A DNA stretch of 64,000 nucleotides from Phytophthora colocasiae (lineage: Eukaryota; Oomycota; Peronosporomycetes; Peronosporales; Peronosporaceae), in assembly GCA_018806915.1 (NCBI GenBank), contig JAGKQI010000093.1, forward strand, positions 1,674,001 to 1,738,000, given 5' to 3'. Of this stretch, positions 61,025 through 64,000 are shown piece by piece; position 1 is the stretch's first letter, and every line of letters begins with the position of its first letter. Both the position numbers and the translations under genes were made by a program. The notes beneath the pieces were generated by a model. The model did no database searches. It was not told the DNA's origin and saw only the letters and a program-made list of their open reading frames with translations.

Positions 61025-62050
61025 TTAGTCGCTTTCACACGGTAACACCAATGGAAGCGTCCCTGCATTTCGGAGCTTTGACTTCCCCATATTAGGGAGC
61101 TTGCATTCATTGCCACTATAATTTTCAAGAACGCAGCGCATACATCCCTGTAGAGTCAAGAACATATTGTTCACGGTGTCTTTGGACATTGCATTGTACG
61201 CCTCCTTGACAGCCTGAACAATGTCACGAACGTTGTGCAAATACTTCTGGTACTGCAACAACTGCAAAGACGCAAATAGGCCTAAGTCACACACATTCAT
61301 GTCAGGAGAATTTGGCGGTTGGAAGGTTAGTCGGATGTTCCATACAGAATTGGATCTAGCCGCCAAAATCTCTGGGTCGAATGGCGAGACGTGGGGCTTT
61401 GTGTTGTCCTGCTGGACCCAGATGAGTTGGTGCCGATCCTTTCGTGGCCACTCGTCTTTGATGGCAGGAATTGGTACCCCAGCAAGTACTTGTACACGGA
61501 GCGAACTGGTAGTCAAATTTCGAACGCATGCTGCTCCCTTCTTGCGGTTATGGCTAGTGCGTTTGGCAGTGTACACCTCCATAAATCCCCACACACCGAG
61601 CTTGCCATCCCAGTTCGCTTTTCGGGTGGATCAAATCTACAAGTATTCATAAACAAAGATTAATAAAACATCTTAAACATATGTTTTGACAGTTTTCACA
61701 AATCTCGGTCTAGCAAATGCGGCCAGAAACATTGGCTTCGTGATGAATCGCTTGGTGTTGAAGAATCGTGATGGAGGCTCTTTGTATTCGAACACTAGGT
61801 AGCTTCCCTCGTCTTTTTCTGTATTGAACGATTTCTTATCAACATGTATAACGTCTAGCATTGGGTCAAACTTCATCGTTGTACATTGGAGAGAGCGAAC
61901 TCCAGCCGAAGGAACTTGTTCTATTCTATGCGATCACGATTAAGAAACTGAATGCAGCATTTTTCAATGAGCGACGCGAGTCCTAGCTTGGTGTTAAATG
62001 TCGTATTGGTGTGAGTATATGCTGACAGTAGCTGCAAACGCTTCTACATT
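61025..62050 (-). pseudogene. DD39D mariner-like transposase pseudogene
   Basis: The minus strand shows LDVIHVDKKSFNTEKDEGSY and FITKPMFLAAFARPRF (61,676-61,876). In the next frame come HQLIWVQQDNTKPHV and LTFQPPNSPDMNVCDLGLF, then AMSKDTVNNMFLTLQGCM (61,025-61,594). The three acidic residues are the Asp in HVD, the Asp in WVQQD, and the Asp in MNVCD exactly 39 residues later, which defines the plant/oomycete DD39D mariner group. Stops lie upstream (61,880-62,050) where the HTH domain should be, and a frame change splits the catalytic domain. No terminal repeats were identified. Confidence 0.7.
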
Positions 62051-64000
62051 CAGACACGGGAGACAGCTGCCAGACTTCAAGAAAGCTGCGCGAACGAGAT
62101 GGACCTTGTAGACCGGTGGAAAGCATCGGATGTACCGTTGTTCGAGAACAACTGGAAACAAAATCAAGTTGGCATGGGACTGCTTAAGAGGACCAAGAAA
62201 GTGTGTACTTTTTCAACGTGTTGAAGAGTGCAGCGGAGCGCTCGGATCTAGTTACTCAGCAGGACATCGAGGGGTTCATCGAAGACAGACTAGTGTTCTA
62301 CAGTTAAGATTTTCAAGAGGGAGAAACTTGGGCCGACGTACGAGACTTCATGATTCGTCTGCGGGATGCTTGCCGAGTCATCAACTACAATGTGTTTGTC
62401 GAGAATGACTACCGAGGATGGAGTCTACATCACTGGGCTTGGTACAGCCACAGCCACATTGGTCACCCTGCAGTTCTCGCTATCCATGGGAACAAGCGGT
62501 CCATCTACCATACGAGACCAACTTCAACAGTCCTATGTTTTTTAACAGTATAACCCAGACAGTTTAATCCCAGCCTTGGAAACACCGTGTACGGAAACAA
62601 CACGGTGATGACAAACTTTGCCCATATTGTTTGAATAGGGAATGTATTATACGGACATTTTAAAACCATAACGCATGGTGTTAACGAAATTGTTATGTTA
62701 GTGTAATCAAAAGTACCGAAATTCTCTGTGCTCACCGAGCGCAACAAATTCGGGTTGGGTCATACTGTAATACACAGAAATTGATCAAACTCAACGAACG
62801 TGATGAATATGAATAATGGAAATGAGACGCCACTGCTACAATCACTGTGATACAGCTTCTCAAACAGCCTTCTCATGCAAGGGAGGATGAAATTTTTACC
62901 ATCTCAGTCCTACTATCTGTCAGTACCTCAGATTCGACTTGATTTATCATTAATGGCTGGAAGTGACACAATGCGTTGTGGAAGGCGCGCAAGGAAAGAG
63001 CTGGACAGCATCCAGTATGCGATGACAAAGACTTAAATACCTTGCCTTGCCGACTTTAGACCGATACATGAAGGATTCAAGCCTGTCGACGCCGCCGTTG
63101 TCCTTTATGACTGTTTCAAGCTCAAGCGCGGGTTTCCTGATTACGAACCACGAATTTCTCATTGGCATTTCCTTCCAGAAGCGCTACTACTCGGTTCACA
63201 ATTAGTACATGTTTGAACTGGCCAAAAGGGCCTGCTCATCTGGGGATATATGCTTGGGTTGCCCTCGAACATGGCTGGCAAAGTTTAATTGCGTGAAGCG
63301 CGGATTCCTAACACACAGTACTAAGGGGGCAAGGATGGCTATTTACCGAAGGTCGATTGATGAGTTACAGCAGAGCAGCTTGTGTCCTAACTATAACTGT
63401 CCACTGCGTTACTTTATTGAAGAAGCTAGTTAAATCTTAATCTAGCCAGAGATATGACTATAAAAACAAAAGTCAAGGCGGCAGAGAAGGAAATCACTTG
63501 AGGGGCTGAATAGAAATTTAGTGGTTGCATTATTGGTGTTACTACTTAGATACAAACCCTCCAAAACCAAATTCCCAACAGCATCAAAGTATATTGCCCC
63601 AATTTCCGCCGCTATTCCTCTAATTCAAGGCAAGTTGTCGTATTATCATCCTCAACAACAAATTTATGCTGCTCAACGTGACAGTCTGAAGAAGGAGAGG
63701 AAGAAGATACCTAAAAGAAGAGGGAGATCAAAAGTTGTAGTCAAGCGAATTCTCGATTGCAAAGCGAATCGAAAGAGCAGCCTTATAAAGAACAAAACCC
63801 CGGCTCTTTGAAACCAGTGTGCAAATGTACTCACCCATACCAAGAAATATGTTACCGCTATTCGATGACGAGATGGACGAAATACCAACCAAATCCACCA
63901 GAAAAAAAATCACCCCTTCCACTCCACGACATGTTCATTTCGCTCCACTGAACAATACCGACACAGTTCATCTGTTCCAAGTGTAATCACGTCTGATAGA
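62051..64000. other. Decayed sequence with unassigned coding-like fragments
   Basis: Two plus-strand stretches look more protein-like than their surroundings: 62,340-62,553 (DFMIRLRDACRVINYNVFVE, GWSLHHWAWYSHSHIGHPAV) and about 62,960-63,300 (FKPVDAAVVLYDCFKLKRGF, ISHWHFLPEALLLGSQLVHV). Both have stops or frame changes nearby. I do not recognise either. The remaining sequence to the right edge shows nothing. Confidence 0.3.

Overview
The window looks like nuclear DNA of an oomycete, most likely Phytophthora or a close relative. The basis is compact intron-poor genes with 55-90 nt GT-AG introns, Crypton, PIF/Harbinger, MULE, DD39D mariner and Ty3/Gypsy relics typical of oomycetes, a decayed Crinkler-like gene, and a secreted cysteine-rich protein. 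I cannot fix the species from sequence alone.

Positions 1 to about 27,300 are gene-dense, with convergent neighbours only about 50 bp apart. In order they hold: a partial telobox-Myb (TRF-like) protein (-); a tandem PH-domain protein (+); a phosphatase that joins CAP-Gly, IQ, PPP catalytic and EF-hand domains (-); a Bub2-type TBC RabGAP (+); a TMEM208/SND2-like ER protein (-); a P4-ATPase lipid flippase (+); a SAP plus RCC1-repeat protein (+); a calcineurin-A-like phosphatase with its own EF-hand and two hydrophobic segments (-); a stramenopile-type protein with a PMRISKK motif (+); a coiled-coil protein (-) in a tight divergent pair with a secreted cysteine-rich, probably GPI-anchored protein (+); a tail-anchored GH5 steryl/ceramide glucosidase (+); and a SAP-DCN1 cullin-neddylation protein (-). 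Two calcium-linked PPP phosphatases, a mitotic-exit-type GAP and a microtubule-binding domain lie within about 16 kb, but nothing shows that these genes act together.

From about 27.3 kb to the end I see no intact host gene. 27.3-38.2 kb is a graveyard: a fold-back repeat, a collapsed Harbinger, an old LTR fragment interrupting a SET-domain fragment, a broken MULE carrying a 1.76 kb insertion that includes a TA-flanked mariner-type element, and a Crypton fossil.

38,201-55,180 is one 17 kb Ty3/Gypsy LTR retrotransposon in minus orientation. It has near-identical 1.59 kb LTRs, a 4-bp GGCA target duplication, a PBS and a PPT. Its minus-strand order is ORF0, gag with CCHC knuckles, protease, RT with degenerate RNase H, a second archaeal/plant-type RNase H, integrase and chromodomain. 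On the opposite strand at its 3' end lies a long antisense ORF of at least 881 codons.

55.2-64 kb is AT-richer decayed DNA with a second Crypton fossil, a Crinkler-like pseudogene and a DD39D mariner pseudogene.

The strongest candidates for something undescribed are the CAP-Gly/PPEF fusion phosphatase, the TRF-like telobox protein, and the retrotransposon's antisense ORF, ORF0 and dense TCTG/CAGA motif composition.
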